Below are positions 32,941-45,120 of a stretch of DNA of 64,000 bases, one piece after another. The notes below the pieces were generated by a model that was given only the letters and a program-made list of their open reading frames with translations, was not told the origin of the DNA and did no database searches. The DNA lies in assembly GCA_022410635.1 (NCBI GenBank), contig JAJVDF010000252.1:298594-362593 (forward strand). Direction: 5' to 3'. The translations under genes and the position numbers were made by a program. The stretch's first letter is position 1; each line of letters starts with the position of its first letter. The DNA comes from Tretioscincus oriximinensis (taxonomy: Eukaryota; Chordata; Lepidosauria; Squamata; Gymnophthalmidae).

Positions 32941-33835
32941 TCCAGATTTTTTTTTTTAAGATTACAGAAATGTCTGCCTTGGCCCATAAAATGCAATTCT
33001 AGTTAGACAGTATTCTGTACAGGAAATCATTACTGCTGCCTCTGTATGCTCTCATTGGCATTTTATATTACATTTGGTGGAAACAGCTGCTCAGCACAGC
33101 CAGTCATGTGTTATTTATGGAGGCGCTGCTGTGATATTCAATCATCCTCTAGCTCTTTACTAACAGCCCTGTAATTTCTGGAAGTTTTTCAGAATTGCTG
33201 GTACGGCTCATGGGATGTCCAAGGAGGAAGGGGGTGGGATCAATTGCCATTAGGTGGATTACAAAGCAGATGTCCAGAGCTCATACCAGGTATTTGCCAT
33301 CATAACCAGTGAACAAATCAACTAGTGCCAACATGATGCAATGTCTATGATTTAACAGCATAGCAGATGGCAGGGATAGTAGCCAAGAATGGTAAATTTG
33401 CCTTTATCAAACCATGGCCTGACTGCCATAAATTAAAATTTGTGGGAGGGGGGTTAGTGCTTTCAGAAAGAAAACGTGGTTTCTAATTTTATGTCACGGG
33501 GGAATCATTATTGAAGTAAGTTGGGGAAAACTTTTGAGAAGAAGGTTTCGAGGCTGGCAAAATATTAATGGATTCACTTCACGCGTTTTCACCATGTAGG
33601 AATATTGATCATATGAGAGAGCTTTTTTATTATGTCCACTATAGCAAATGAATATGGACATGGAGTTGTCCTTCAATTATGTAACGAGATTGGTGCTGAG
33701 TAAGCTCGTATGCCCCTTTAATGACACTGAAAAAGTTGGGCTGCAGGCATTAGAAGTTGCACCTGGTAAAAAGTCCTCTTTTATAGACATTAAAGGAGCA
33801 AACATCTAACCTTATTAAGCTCACTTCTCAGACAT
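32941..33835. other. Candidate conserved non-coding DNA in the ADK last intron
   Basis: This repeat-free block has balanced composition and dense homeobox- and CCAAT-type words (for example ATTTATGGAGG, TTCAATCATCC, TATTAATGGATT, CCATATTCAT) with no coding frame. It looks like the conserved non-coding elements common in large vertebrate introns. This is a judgement from texture only. Confidence 0.25.
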
Positions 33836-35490
33836 ACATGGAAGTGCTTGATTGCTTTGCACTGAGGTGCAAATAAAGAGAAAGGAAGCTGTGTTTCTTT
33901 TGATGCTGCCTTAAAGTGAGAGCCACTTTTTACCAACAANGGAAAAGATAAAACCAGGCAGTGAGAAACATCTACTGTGGTTCATAGGGTGTGGTCACAC
34001 ATGTGGTTTTAAACCCTCCCCTTGTTTACTTATCTGTTTGGTTTCAGACAGTTCTTGTGTTATGCTGTATCTGAATATTGTAACAATAATTCAAAAAAGG
34101 ACAGAATGGTTTAAAAACCATAAAAAAAATCTACTTTTGAAGGATCTTGTTTTACTGTGACATAATGTTGGAAACTTGTTTTGGAAGCTTGAACTTTGAG
34201 AGTGAGGAGAAATTTGATAAGTTAATGGTGGCCAATGAAGTGAAGTTTCTGATCCATATTGGCAAATGTATTTGCAACTTTATTGATATATGATACTTAA
34301 AAATAATCAAGCTTCGTAATGATTTTTTTTTATACTCTTTTTAGTTGTACTTGGATTCTTTGTATTCGCTTCCCACATTTTAGTTTTGAACTTGGGGCAG
34401 ATACAGAACTGTTTTGTTTTTGGTACACAATTTAATACAACTTTTAAAATTTCAACTTCATTTATAAGAACAAAGCTGTTTATTGGTATTTCGTTTACTT
34501 CAGCATTCTTTGTGTAATGAATCATTTGACATTTACTAGCTAGGAATGTAAGAAAACCCTTTTGGATAAAAACTACTGGTAAATTAATATCTAGACTAGC
34601 ATCCTGTTTCCAAAAGTAGCCAGTCAGAAGCCCCAATGAAGCTCAGAAGCAAGGCATAACAGAATAGAACCTATATTTTCTCAACAGCTGGTTGCCAGAA
34701 AAATTACATAGGAGATAAGTGTAGATATCCACAATGTATCAAATGAATGTGTCCAGTTCTCTATTAGAGATGTCAAGTTTGATAGTCACATTTACAATAC
34801 CAATCTTCCCAGTTTAACTATGCACTGAGTAAAGAAATATTCCCCCTTTGATTATCCTGCTTTTTGTCAACACTCAGCTTTATTGATTGATTCTGGGTAC
34901 TAGTTATTATGAAAATAAAGGCATTCAACCAATCTTCCCCATACACCTTTTCCAAACCTTTTCTCATTTTATTAGATAAGGGATTTGGCTATCAGGCACA
35001 TTCATAATGTTTTCTGCACTGTGACTTTTATCAGGGTTGAAAGACAGTCCTCAGGCAAATTCTCAGCAAATTGTTCATTATTAGACCTATCTGTGAAATG
35101 TTCTCCATCAAATGTCAAAATAAGCACCAGTTTGGAGCACAAATAAGAGTTTTGTGGGAGATGAACTCAGTTCTTTTTTTTTTCTTGGCAAATGAAAATA
35201 TCCTAGTATTATCCAGCATAATATTAGTTCCTTGCCCTCCACTTGGTTTATCATACAGCAAAGAGATCAAGACTTTTACACATTTCATAGTTGCATAGAC
35301 AGATAATGTATGAATAGTAAGGATTCCCCAGTAGAATGAGTCCTGAAAATATGCTAGACAGGTGGACAGCTAACACCCTAAAGTGGCAAAAAGGTTCAAG
35401 GCTCTTGAGAGGTTCCCAAGGAGCTATTTCCTCTCAGTGTCAGTATCTTTTTTTTAGTGTCCCAGCGTGTGTTTCAGTTTCTCATTCTCT
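33836..35490. other. Repeat-poor intronic DNA with an unassigned 109-codon frame
   Basis: No nameable repeat. The minus-strand frame 34307-34636 is AT-driven, lacks a recognisable domain and is probably chance. Confidence 0.4.
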
Positions 35491-36249
35491 TCAATTAGCT
35501 GGCGGCATTATGCTCGAACCACTGCCTGGAATACCGGAACACAACCAAAACTCTATCTGAAAAAAATGGAGGTCTTGCCTCCTTAGAAATCTGGTGTTGA
35601 TACGACAGGTAAGTGGCTTCCCCACCACCGGTTGTCTCCTGAATTTGGAAGGTGCCCGGATAGATGGTTCCTTCTTTGTTTTCAGAGGATGGCCAGGGGC
35701 ACGCCCAGAAACTGACTGCCGCATGCGTCCCCTTAAAACTGCTTGAATTTTCTGCAAGACCCTTTGCCGCAGCTGCAACAGCCTCCCTGAGATCTATTCT
35801 GTAGAGTGCAAAACGGAGCCCTCAGCAACTGAGCCTGAACACCCCCTCCTCCGGATCAGTGGAATTCCCATTCTCAGAGGGCGTCCCCTGAGTGCTCTTC
35901 CTTGCCTGGGGCTGGGCATGGCAGAGACTCCAGAGAGCAGCAGCAGCATAGAGGCAAATAAGGGCTCTGCCCGCACTGGTTCTTCTTTGTAATCCCCTTT
36001 CTCCCCCGTGAGCAATTCCTGCTCCTAAGTCCGGTGTCTGCCAGGGACGTCATCCTCGGGGCCACAGAGGTAGATGCCGTCCAGAAGCAGGGCCTCCTTC
36101 GTGCAGGCCCCCTTCTCGTAAGTGCAGTTTCTATATTGCACTTCCTCTGTTGCCACTGACTCCTCCTCACCCTTGCCGCCGCTGCCTCTGGGGTCCCCCA
36201 AGAAGGCAAAGCCAAAAGCATTGACATCTGCAGCCTCCTCCAGTGGCAC
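35491..36249 (-). pseudogene. GC-rich exon-like segment, possible retrocopy of an unidentified gene
   Basis: I do not recognise this protein. The block is strikingly richer in G+C and CpG than the surrounding intron. On the minus strand it carries consecutive frames: 36249-36025 (with ADVNAFGFAFLGDPRG and GIYLCGPEDDVPG), 36015-35794 and 35778-35491. Stops and apparent frame changes separate them. Just beyond 35491 the same strand reads LIEENEKLKHTLG in another frame, a heptad-like coiled-coil segment, and an A-rich run follows near 35446-35456. No splice sites were noted. Together these suggest an intronless, decayed retrocopy lying in the same orientation as ADK. A cryptic exon or a GC-rich transposon is possible. 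Confidence 0.35.
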
Positions 36250-36508
36250 TTCTTTCTACAATATCAGCTTCAGTATCCTACACTTTTCACCTCTCATCCT
36301 ATGATTTTGATATCCTAGGTAGAGTTCTTAATTGCAAGACTTGAATCACTAGGGCTCATTGCCACGAAGACTCCTTCGGCATCCCTTTGTGCGGCTTTCG
36401 TCCATCTTCCATCCCAACCCCATACATCTTAATCACACACAAATTCTGCAATCTGTTGCTTTGCACAATGAATTAAAATGAGCCAAACGATATACGAAAC
36501 TGAATGCA
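36250..36508. other. Spacer
   Basis: Nothing recognised. The retrocopy-like segment may extend a little into it. Confidence 0.3.
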
Positions 36509-36810
36509 GGCACGAATGGCCCAGTCGCTAAGGAGACAGCCTCTCATTTGAGAGATCGGGTTTTGAAGCCCTGTGTCAGATGTGGGGAGGGGTGAGAACC
36601 TTCCACTAACCTATAACTCTAGCCAACCCAGCCATCTGAAAGCAAGAATTGCAAGAAATTGCAACTGACTGCAACTAGATAAGTGGGAACCACCACAGCC
36701 TGGTGGGAAATATAGAATACGCCTTTGGGTGAAAAATACCCTTGTAAGCCGCTTTGAGTCTCTTCAGATGAGAAAAGAAGGGTATAAAAACCCAGTTCTT
36801 TTTCTTCTTC
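36509..36810 (+). repeat. tRNA-derived SINE
   Basis: Head GGCACGAATGGCCCAGTCGC, B-box region CGGGTTTTGAAGCCCTG, the shared body, CTTGTAAGCCGCTTTGAGTC, and a pyrimidine tail TTCTTTTTCTTCTTC ending at 36810. Confidence 0.86.
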
Positions 36811-38155
36811 CTAGCAAAGTTGCTAGGAATTTAATAGAAACAGAAAAATGTCACATTGCTTTCACTTCACTTGTGTCCTTTCTCTGGCTTCTGTTCTTGT
36901 ATTAATTAGTTCCCATCCACCCACACTCCTTCTGCCTATATAGCACCTGTCTCCNAAAAACCAAAGTTCCTTTGAGTTACTGTATTTGCTTTTAGGTTCA
37001 AAACACGTCAGAAGAATCCATGCAGAACAATGTGCTGGGGTTAACACTATTTATTTCAAGCAAAGGTTTTTGATCTTCTCCAGGTTAAATGGATACTGCC
37101 CTGGCTAAACTGCAGGGGAAATCAGGGAAAATCTAATCTTTATTATGACATTCTATCAAGTTGTTCTGTGAGCAGGCAAGGTATGTTTTGCAAACAGGAG
37201 CCTCAATATCCAACATGTAGTAAAAGACACATTAGTTAGTTTAAATAAATTCTAAACACCAAACTATTGCAACACTCTGCTGAATCTATGGCAAGTCTAA
37301 TTTACCGCCTTGAAGCTTTACTTATCTTTCCACATCCATGGCAGACAACAGTGAAAAACGGCCGTTCAGCTCCTCTACCCTGACCCCATGCTAAGGACGT
37401 GCTCCCACTCACCAGGTAAAATCAATACCGTGTTTGAGCAAACACATTTACAGCTTTATTAGGGTGTCCAGCTTGTTCTGTAACAGCTACTTGAAGTTGT
37501 GGTAGCAAATCGACTTCGCTCAGTTAAACCTAGGGAGCTGGGTAAAGAGACCCATCAATAAGGTTGTGATAAAATACTCTGCAGGAGACAACAACGCAGG
37601 AGCAAACAGCTCAAGATGTGTCAATACTTTACTCAGGACCAGNATTATTCCTCTTCAGGAATGAAAAAAGCCAGGAGATTGCTGCTGATCCAAAACACCA
37701 ANACATGAGAAATAGTGAAGAAATATTTCACAAGTAAATAATGAAGAATTATTTCCTAAGTAAATTCAATTGCCACAAAAGTTTAAAATATAAAACTTAA
37801 TATAAATATAGCACTGGAAGGTGGCAAGAAAATGGAAGTCAAGGATTTTTTTTTTNNAAAAAATCCATTCAATTCTGATCCTAGTGGTTTGTTTACTCAA
37901 CATCATTAAATGTTTATTTATATAGCACTAACAATTACTTCCTGCTTCTGAAATCTCTTCCTGCTTCTGAAATCCTGAATGATATATTTTGGTAAAAGAA
38001 AGCTGGTATTTTATTATTGACTCAGAATCGAAGGATGCAGGAAACTGAAGTTCTACTTATTAAAAGGCTTTAAGACTTGAATCTTCAAACAATGGCATTT
38101 TTTTTTGCTAATAAATCTTATCATTCTCTATTGGGGGTTATATTAGTACTAGTGG
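36811..38155. other. Intronic spacer with a small tandem repeat
   Basis: CTTCCTGCTTCTGAAATCT is repeated in tandem at about 37938-37974. An unresolved A/T run with two Ns lies near 37850-37862. No gene seen. Confidence 0.4.
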
Positions 38156-38540
38156 ATTTAGCCCGTTATATTATGTTAATGTAATGGGCTCTACCTCCTC
38201 CTTCCTCTTGCTCCCATCCATGCCTCCCACCCACTACATTTCTTGTCCTCACACCCCCCCCTTTCACTTGCCACTTCTTCCTTTTGTTCTTTTTTGTTTC
38301 CTTTTCTTCTTTCTTTACTTCCATACTATCCTTCTTCCATTTTCTTCCATCTTTCCCTTCCTTCTTTCATCCATTTCACACTCTGTATTTTCTTTCCTTT
38401 CCATTCCATTCCTACCTAGCTCCTTTCCTTCCTTGTACCTTCCTTCCTTCTTTCCTTTTTCCCTTCCTTCCTCATTTCCTTCTGTCCTTGCTCCTTCTTT
38501 CCTTTCTCCTTATCTTCCTCTCTTCCTGGCTGGAGGCTGC
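38156..38540. repeat. Pyrimidine-rich low-complexity tract
   Basis: About 330 bases composed almost entirely of C and T on the plus strand, with TTCC-type repeats (38230-38530). It is preceded by a small inverted repeat around AGCCCGTTATATTA and AATGTAATGGGCT. The two long overlapping plus-strand frames here are low-complexity artefacts. Confidence 0.75.
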
Positions 38541-41500
38541 CAAAGTTCCAAATCCTATTGTTGGATGTTATACCTTGAAATGTTGGACTCTTTGGTACCC
38601 ATTTTATTACATGTATAGATAGATATTTGTAATATAAAATATTTTAGAATGTAAAAAAACAGATGAAGGTTTTATCACTGACAAAATTTTGTATACTAGA
38701 TTCTATATACTGTATAGTTATACAGATTATATTTAGTTATACAGTATTTCATGGGATTCTCACTTTTGCCCATTAATGAATCACATGTTAATGTGTGTTA
38801 TATTACTCAAAAATGGAAAACAGCTTGTTGGTTAGCTAGCAACTGTCTGTAAGAAAACAGCAACCTAATTATTAATGCAAGGATATTTGGCCCAACAGGA
38901 TCTAGTAAGTAATGTGTACTGCAATCTACTAGGAAGCCATGCCCTGATAGACTTTCATCTGCACAACAAATAGAGTGGAAATGGCTGCAGAAATGTGCCC
39001 AATATGCCATGATTTAGTACCACTTCACTCAGCTTCCAAATTGGGGGGGGGGGGGGCAGAGGGCAGAGTTTGGTCAGGTTGGCTTGTGGACAATGTAGAT
39101 AGCTCTTGGAGTTACGTCAAGGTAATCCCTCCTATTGTGGGCTGAGCCATCTTCAGCAGCCCACCACAGCAAGGAATAGCCTACCCAGTGCAGAAATAGT
39201 CTTCGACAAGTCTTTTGTCAATTTTTTGGGTAATAACTGCTAGTATTATAAAGCAAAACAATCCACGGAAGCAATTTCTGTATTTGTTCTGTTTCTAAGA
39301 TATGTCATACATTTATTTTTCTGCTCGATGATGGTGATAATAAATGTATACTATTGGTTTTTGCAATTGGTTTAAAGAAATCAAGTTTCTGTAAGTGAGA
39401 GTTCTTTCCTTGTTATTATAAACATAATACACAAGTAGAATTCAGCCAATTTCTTGGGAACTTCAGCTGTATCCCCCCAAAAGAAGACATGAAGAATAGA
39501 GAATACTGAACTTGGATGGACTGAGAATGTGTGTGAATATTGAGTGGCAGCTGAAAAAGGATAAAAACATGACACAGCAGAAGGAAAAATGCACTGCTCA
39601 AGGGCCTAACACTTTATAGTAAGAAGAGATCGATGTCTGGTGGTGGAAAATGTTTGGTTTTAATCCACTTCCATTCCTCATTTGATGGAAGATAGTGCAA
39701 GACAACAAAGGGGAAAGGCCAGATTCCCTGTTTTTCCAGATTCTGACTCCTTTCACTNTAAACTGCTAAAAAGCTCAGCATGGGATATCCTGTTTGAATG
39801 GGGAAGGATAGTTTATCTTGTGAACAAGAAGCTTGCCATTATTTGAAAAAACTTGGACAAAACTTGGACAAAACAGTAAAGCTGTTTGGATTCTTCAACA
39901 GGAGAAAACCATTCACTAAAGATCCCATTTTTATGATTGCCCACTTGGTTGGAGTGTGAAAAAAGAACAAATTTCCTAACAGTAACTGCAGATAAGGTAA
40001 TATGTAACCATTTACATCCAAAACATTTATCATAGGAATAAGGCCCTTTCAAATTTGACAGAAAAACAACAACTGGAAGAATGGAGTTTGGCGATACACC
40101 ATTTTCATAAAGCCAGATGTTAGTACAAGCAACCTCAGAAAAATATGTATCAAGCTGCAGTGCTTTTGTTTCTGGTTTAAGGATGACACAGATTACCAAA
40201 CAGCAAAGTTATAAATGAATAAGGTGGTATAAATTATTATTTGGAATGCAGTCATACCAGTTTTACATATTGCATGTAAAAACAGATGCTTCCTGAAAAA
40301 GTTCAACTATTAAGCCAAAGACAATGGACTGTAAATCAAAAGTAAAAAAATATCTGTTTCAACACTTTAAATAGCTACAAGAAGATTCTCAGAAGCAATT
40401 AAACTGGCCTGTTGGTTTTGTACTCAAAAATTCTTTGTTTCCTTCTTTGTTTGCAAAGACTAAAAGTAAAAAAGGATTTAGCTGATGACATAAACTAGCT
40501 AGTTGCTGATAAGCACTTTATTTCATGGTAGATTAGGCCATATGGATAAAGGATATCCTTTAAATTGGATTATTAGTCAGGAAAGAATCAACTGAATTCC
40601 TAGCTACAGAAGTGACAGNTGACTCAGAATTTCACAATCAGATGTTGCTAACGTGAAACTCCCATCAGTCCTGAAATGGTTACCATATTTTTCCCTTCTT
40701 TGCTAATTGCAAAACATCTATATGTTTGTGTGAATTATGGAATCTNTCATCGAAAACAATTCGAAACTGGTCTATGGGGAGATTTCAGTTAGACTTCCCG
40801 TGGAACATACAAGCATGTGGAAAAGAGGATCCTAAGTATGCCTGCTGTTTTGGTTAAGTCAAAATAGAGCAGGTGGGGATATTGGTACAACTACTGGTTA
40901 GCAAGAAAAAAGCAGCTCCACATAGGCCACATCTGTGCCTGCAAACATTTTTTACAAAATCGCCTTCTAATGTGCATTTAATAAATCATATATAAAGTCC
41001 TGGGAAAAGGCTAAAACATCAATATTACAATGACTTTACAAAGTCATTTAAAAGAATGAATAAGCAACTAAGACATAATAAAACTAATATAGGATTTCAT
41101 TTGGATTTCTATTGAAGAATTCAACATAGACTTGAAGCAGAGTTGTTTCTGTTTTCTTGAATCCATGCATTTTGTATAGAAATTAACTGATGTTGAGGCT
41201 GTAAGACCTATTGTATGAATAATTCAAGCTTAAAGAAGAAGCTCCCAAGTTAAATCCCATATTTATCCGGGAATGGGATAAGCTCTATATTAGTTTTGTT
41301 ATGTCTTGGTTGCTTATTCTTACACTGTTAATGGTGTGCAGTTGAAAATCACTGTATTTTTGGTGTTTTGAGCCTTTTTTGGTGACTATATACTATGTGT
41401 GACTTATTAAATGTACATTAGAAGGGTTTTTTGTGTTGCTTTTAACCTGCTGTTACCTGCCCTGAGACCTGTGTTGAAGGGCAGGATATAAATTCCTGAA

Positions 41501-42002
41501 TAAATAAATATAAACTCATTTTACTTGTTTAATTTGTGAATCTCTCATCAAGTGGGTTTGGAGCCCAGGAGCAATTTAGTAAGCAATGTTATTCAGACTG
41601 AGTACCTAATTAGATCTTCTTGATAGAAAAAACATTTGGAGATGTCCAAGCTACTATGGAGATATGATACCACACAATCCTGAGATTTATATGTCAAAAC
41701 AATGCAGACTTCTAACCAATGGAATATGGTAATTCAGAAGCCTCATGCCTAACCATACAAGATGCTAGCAAATTGAAAAGGGTCAGTTTACCATAGATCA
41801 CTTATGTGACACACACAGTTCTTCAGAATTCACATAATATCCAAGGTATGACAGATCTTTGCAAGGGCATGGAAAAGCTGGAAACAAAAGGAAGTTAAGG
41901 AGACCTTTTTTGAACAATGGTGAAATAATCTACTTTAGGATAAAAATAAAGCATCAATACTACAAAGTGATGAATTTAGACCAAATAAAGCTCTTCCATA
42001 AG
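38541..42002. other. Repeat-poor intronic DNA
   Basis: Mostly without nameable repeats. A G run lies at about 39044-39057. A Bov-B/SINE-type 3' tail is noted separately at 41455-41511. The 128-codon minus frame at 39813-40199 has no recognisable domain. Confidence 0.4.
41455..41511 (+). repeat. Bov-B/Sauria SINE-type 3' tail
   Basis: ACCTGCCCTGAGACCTGTGT, AAGGGCAGGATATAAATTCC and (AAAT)n match the 3' terminus seen at 21128 and 12830. How far it extends upstream is unclear. Confidence 0.55.
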
Positions 42003-42140
42003 TAGTCCATCAAGGGGGCTTGTAGCGCTTGGAGACTAACAGGAGAAAGGTGGCATGAGAAGTAGACGTGTCCACGAAAGCTCCTGCCACTACCTTTCTC
42101 CTGTTAGTCTCCAAGTGCTGAAAATCCCCTTGCTGAACTA
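42003..42140. mobile_element. Penelope-tail hairpin, second subfamily
   Basis: Left arm TTGGAGACTAACAGGAGAAAGG (42040-42061 region) pairs with CCTTTCTCCTGTTAGTCTCCAA on the right. The centre is GAAGTAGACGTGTCCACGAAAG, and the outer bases CATCAAGGGGGCTT pair loosely with ATCCCCTTGCTG. The one-sided terminal tail seen at 16198 is missing, and no target duplication is evident. Confidence 0.7.
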
Positions 42141-43335
42141 AATGTGTTAAGCATTGTTTTCAGCTTCTATACCAGGATATGCTTAGATGTAATGGTGTCA
42201 CAAAGGTGGGATCATGGATTTGAGGAGTGAATATTCTGAGTAAGAGCATGGTTGAACCTTTCTACAACCTAGACAGATGTCCATCCTATAGATCCCTAAA
42301 GAATCCATCACTATGGCAAAGAAGCCTATGAAGGATAACGAAAACACAGTAAATGGCCTTTAGAGTAGTGCATTTCTGAGGACTGGAAATGTAATGATAG
42401 ACAAAATATTATATCCAAACTGGAGGATAGCTACAAATGGCAGCAGGGCTATCTAATTGCAAGGACAAGAAAAGATTTTTCTTCTATGGACTCCTTAGCT
42501 TTCAGTTTCTTTATTTTACCTTATGGAATGTCAAAATGTTGCCAAGACAAAATTTACAGCTATACAGTTACTATAGTTCATAGGCAATTGCCTTGTTTTG
42601 GTGCTTTACAGGAGGAAACAGGAATGGGTTACAGGTGTCGGCAAATAATACGCTACCCTATCAGATTCCCTTCTCTCCAAAGAGAATACCTCCTCTCTTC
42701 CTTCCCTGCAAATATTCACCTTTGCTGTCCTTTCGTACTATGGACAGTAATTTCTTTTTTAAAAAGAAACACTTGTCTAAGTGCAAAGCCAAGTATTCGC
42801 TGGCTTTTGAAGTATCAGAAATAAATGACAAAAACTGTATATACAATATACATGCATCCCACATTACAAATAGGTTCCTCTTCGTGGCAAAATGAGAAAG
42901 ATTGCTCAGCAATGGGGTCATCCTGTCAGGTGAACCACTTTCATCTTTACACACCCACCTACTCAAAATGACAGCCCACTTCCTCCTGCTTTTTTGTTGC
43001 TGTCCCTCCGACTCCTCTCTCACTGTCGGCTAGAAAACTCCCCTATGCCTTCTACATTCTTTTATTCGTCCCTACTATATACACTGATAATGCTTACAGG
43101 TCTTATCACAATGAAAGATTTGTGCCTTCCCTGCTATTCTCTTTTCTACATGTTGAGTTTTTTTTTTTTTTTTAAAAAATCACATTTATACCAAAGTCCT
43201 ACTCAGATATAAATATATGTTGACTGAGTGAGCTACACTGCACTCATTACATCCAATATTAGTATAAAATGTTTGAGATTTTAATTGTGAAATGTTAGAT
43301 AATTTCTGGCATTTTCCTCATNAAGTTAGAGAGCC
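42141..43335. other. No recognisable feature
   Basis: Intronic spacer. A solo MITE-like end (GGGGTCATCCTGTCAGG) sits at about 42912-42929. The frames at 42486-43023 lack family signatures. Confidence 0.4.
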
Positions 43336-43573
43336 CAGCAAGGGGCCTTGTAACAGAAGAAAAGCATAAAAGAAGGCAGCATGCGCTTTCATAGACATGT
43401 CTACTTCTTCAGATGCTTCTTCAGAAGTAGACATGTCTATGAAAGTAGATGCTTCTACAGAAGTAGATGTGTCTTTGAAAGCTCATGCCTACCTTTCTTC
43501 TGTTAGTCTCCAAGTGCTACAAGCCCTCTTGTTGGACTTTCTAACCAAGACTAACATGGCTATTTCTCTGAAA
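43336..43573 (+). mobile_element. Penelope-tail hairpin, expanded and diverged copy
   Basis: It has the same ends as the family (CAGCAAGGGGCC on the left, TATTTCTCTGAAA on the right). The left arm is degraded, and the centre holds three or more copies of a CTTC(A/T)(A/G)AAGTAGA-type motif in alternating orientation. The one-sided tail (GGACTTTCTAACCAAGACTA) is present. No target duplication was found, which fits greater age. Confidence 0.68.
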
Positions 43574-43734
43574 TTGACTTTCATGGGGTTAGGAAGTGGC
43601 AAGCTTCACTCACCATGTTCCATTACCTCTTAATAAACCCAGTCAGGAAATTTCCAAATATCAATAATAAACAGTAGTCATGTATGTCTGGAATCTCATA
43701 GCACCTGACACCAACAAAGAAAATACCTTGTTAA

Positions 43735-43862
43735 ATAGGAGGGGCTGAACGAGAACTGTGAGTAAACACCAAGGTCACTCAACTGGATTAATGAAGGAAT
43801 ATGGAATAAATTCAGGAGACTAAGACAAGAGTCTGACACTCTGTAACCACTAGACCGAACTG
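43735..43862 (-). repeat. Degraded Sauria-type SINE
   Basis: Traces of the SINE body in order: GGGGCTGAACGAGAACTGTG, AAGGTCACTCAACTGG, GAGACTAAGACAAGAGTC, AACCACTAGACCGAACTGG. The tail is absent. Confidence 0.55.
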
Positions 43863-43865
43863 GGT

Positions 43866-44780
43866 GTGTGGGGAGAAGAAGCCTCGACTCTCAAAAAAGT
43901 TATATGTTCAAACTAATAAGGAAGGTTGGAATTTTCCATCTACCGAAAACTATTATGAAGCATTCCACCTCAAGAATCTATTCCAATTAGAATACTCTAA
44001 CAACAAGTGGACAAGGAGATTAAATAAATGGGATAATCAATCACTCCTGAATATAAAAATAGACCAGGTTTTGCTAGGAAACTGTTCCGTAAAAGTTAAA
44101 ACAGTTTTAAATATCTAGAATTAATGGCAGACCACGCTAATTCCAAGAATGACTAAGATCAGTTCTATTAGACATAACAATAGAGATAAAAATATTCTTT
44201 CCCTTGAGGATTTAACACAACTAGAAATACACAATATAAAATGGTTAAGACTTTATTTCACCCAGATGGAAATATTATATCTTATGATGATTTGAATAGG
44301 ATTCTGGGCAATCAAAGTTGGTTACAAACAAAACAAGTAAAAAATAAGATACAACATCATAGGGAAATTAATATGAATATGGCTAATACCAGAATGGAGG
44401 ATATTTTCATTAATGGACTCAAGGATCCAAAGGGAATGGGAGGGCTGCTTTTTAAGTTAACTATAGATTATGCTTGTGATAAAATAATATCATGGATCAA
44501 TTTATGGGCAACCGATCTATTGATAAATGCGGAAGAAATGGAAAATAAATGGGAGAAGATTGAGAGAATTAAAAATACAAGAGTCAAGGAAGTAGAACTC
44601 AAAATTGTGAGCAGATGGTATAGGACTCATTGCCAACTATCACATATCATCCACAATGTAAATCCTATGCGTTGGCATGGATGCGGGACAAGAGTGATAT
44701 ATCTCCATCTAATATGGAAATGTCCAATAGTAAGAGCCTTTTGGAATAGCATAAGAATTGAAATGGAAAATATTTTAGGA
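43866..44780 (+). repeat. L1 LINE ORF2 C-terminal region, decayed
   Basis: Plus-strand frames here belong to the part of L1 ORF2 downstream of the reverse transcriptase. KKLYVQTNKEGWNFPS and ENYYEAFHLKNLFQLEY are followed, after stops, by a frame starting at 44241 with WYRTHCQLSHIIHNVNP and then MRWHGCGTRVIYLHLIWKCP and FWNSI. The C-x-H-x-W-x-C-x-FW spacing is the Cys/His box typical of L1 ORF2 C-termini (family knowledge). The long frame at 44241-45074 switches from L1 into unrelated GC-rich sequence at 44781. L1 3' sequence reappears before 45405. Confidence 0.78.
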
Positions 44781-45120
44781 CAGCGTGGTCCAACCTGCGG
44801 CTCGCGGGCCGCATGCGGCCCACCAAGCTATTTTTATTACCAGCGAAGGGGCCAGGCAGCTGCTGAGTGCTCTGTAGGGGGTTGTCCGCAGGGGCCGCCT
44901 CATGCCGCCCACCGGGGGAGCCTCAAGACGCCCGCTGGGGCTGCCTCACATTGCCTGCAGAGCTGCCTCACGCTGCTCTTCTTTATTCCCAGCAGGGGGA
45001 AGCTTTTAAATTCATTTGGTCCTCTTTTCATTTGTAAATTTCAGTTTCTCTTGATGGAACTCATTGAGACGTGACTACTCTCTTCCACCGTGCATGCGGG
45101 CCTCTTCGGAAGTGAGAGAT
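44781..45120. mobile_element. GC-rich insertion in L1, hAT-like left end
   Basis: It begins CAGCGTGGTCCAACCTGCGG and continues GCTCGCGGGCCGCATGCGGC. Such 'ggcccgcgggccgcatgcggccc' beginnings are typical of some vertebrate non-autonomous hAT elements (family knowledge). The right end and an 8-bp duplication could not be located. The interior is GC- and CpG-rich and interrupts the L1. Confidence 0.45.

Noticed and set aside
34307..34636. 109-codon minus frame
   Set aside because: No family signature or composition shift, and its codons are driven by AT content.
38184..38622. Long hydrophobic or proline-rich frames
   Set aside because: Produced by a C/T-only low-complexity tract, open in two frames at once.
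39813..40199. 128-codon minus frame
   Set aside because: AT-rich intron, no recognisable domain, and an overlapping frame is open too; likely chance.
44241..45074. 277-codon frame as a host gene
   Set aside because: The first part is an L1 ORF2 C-terminus; the rest reads through an unrelated GC-rich insertion.
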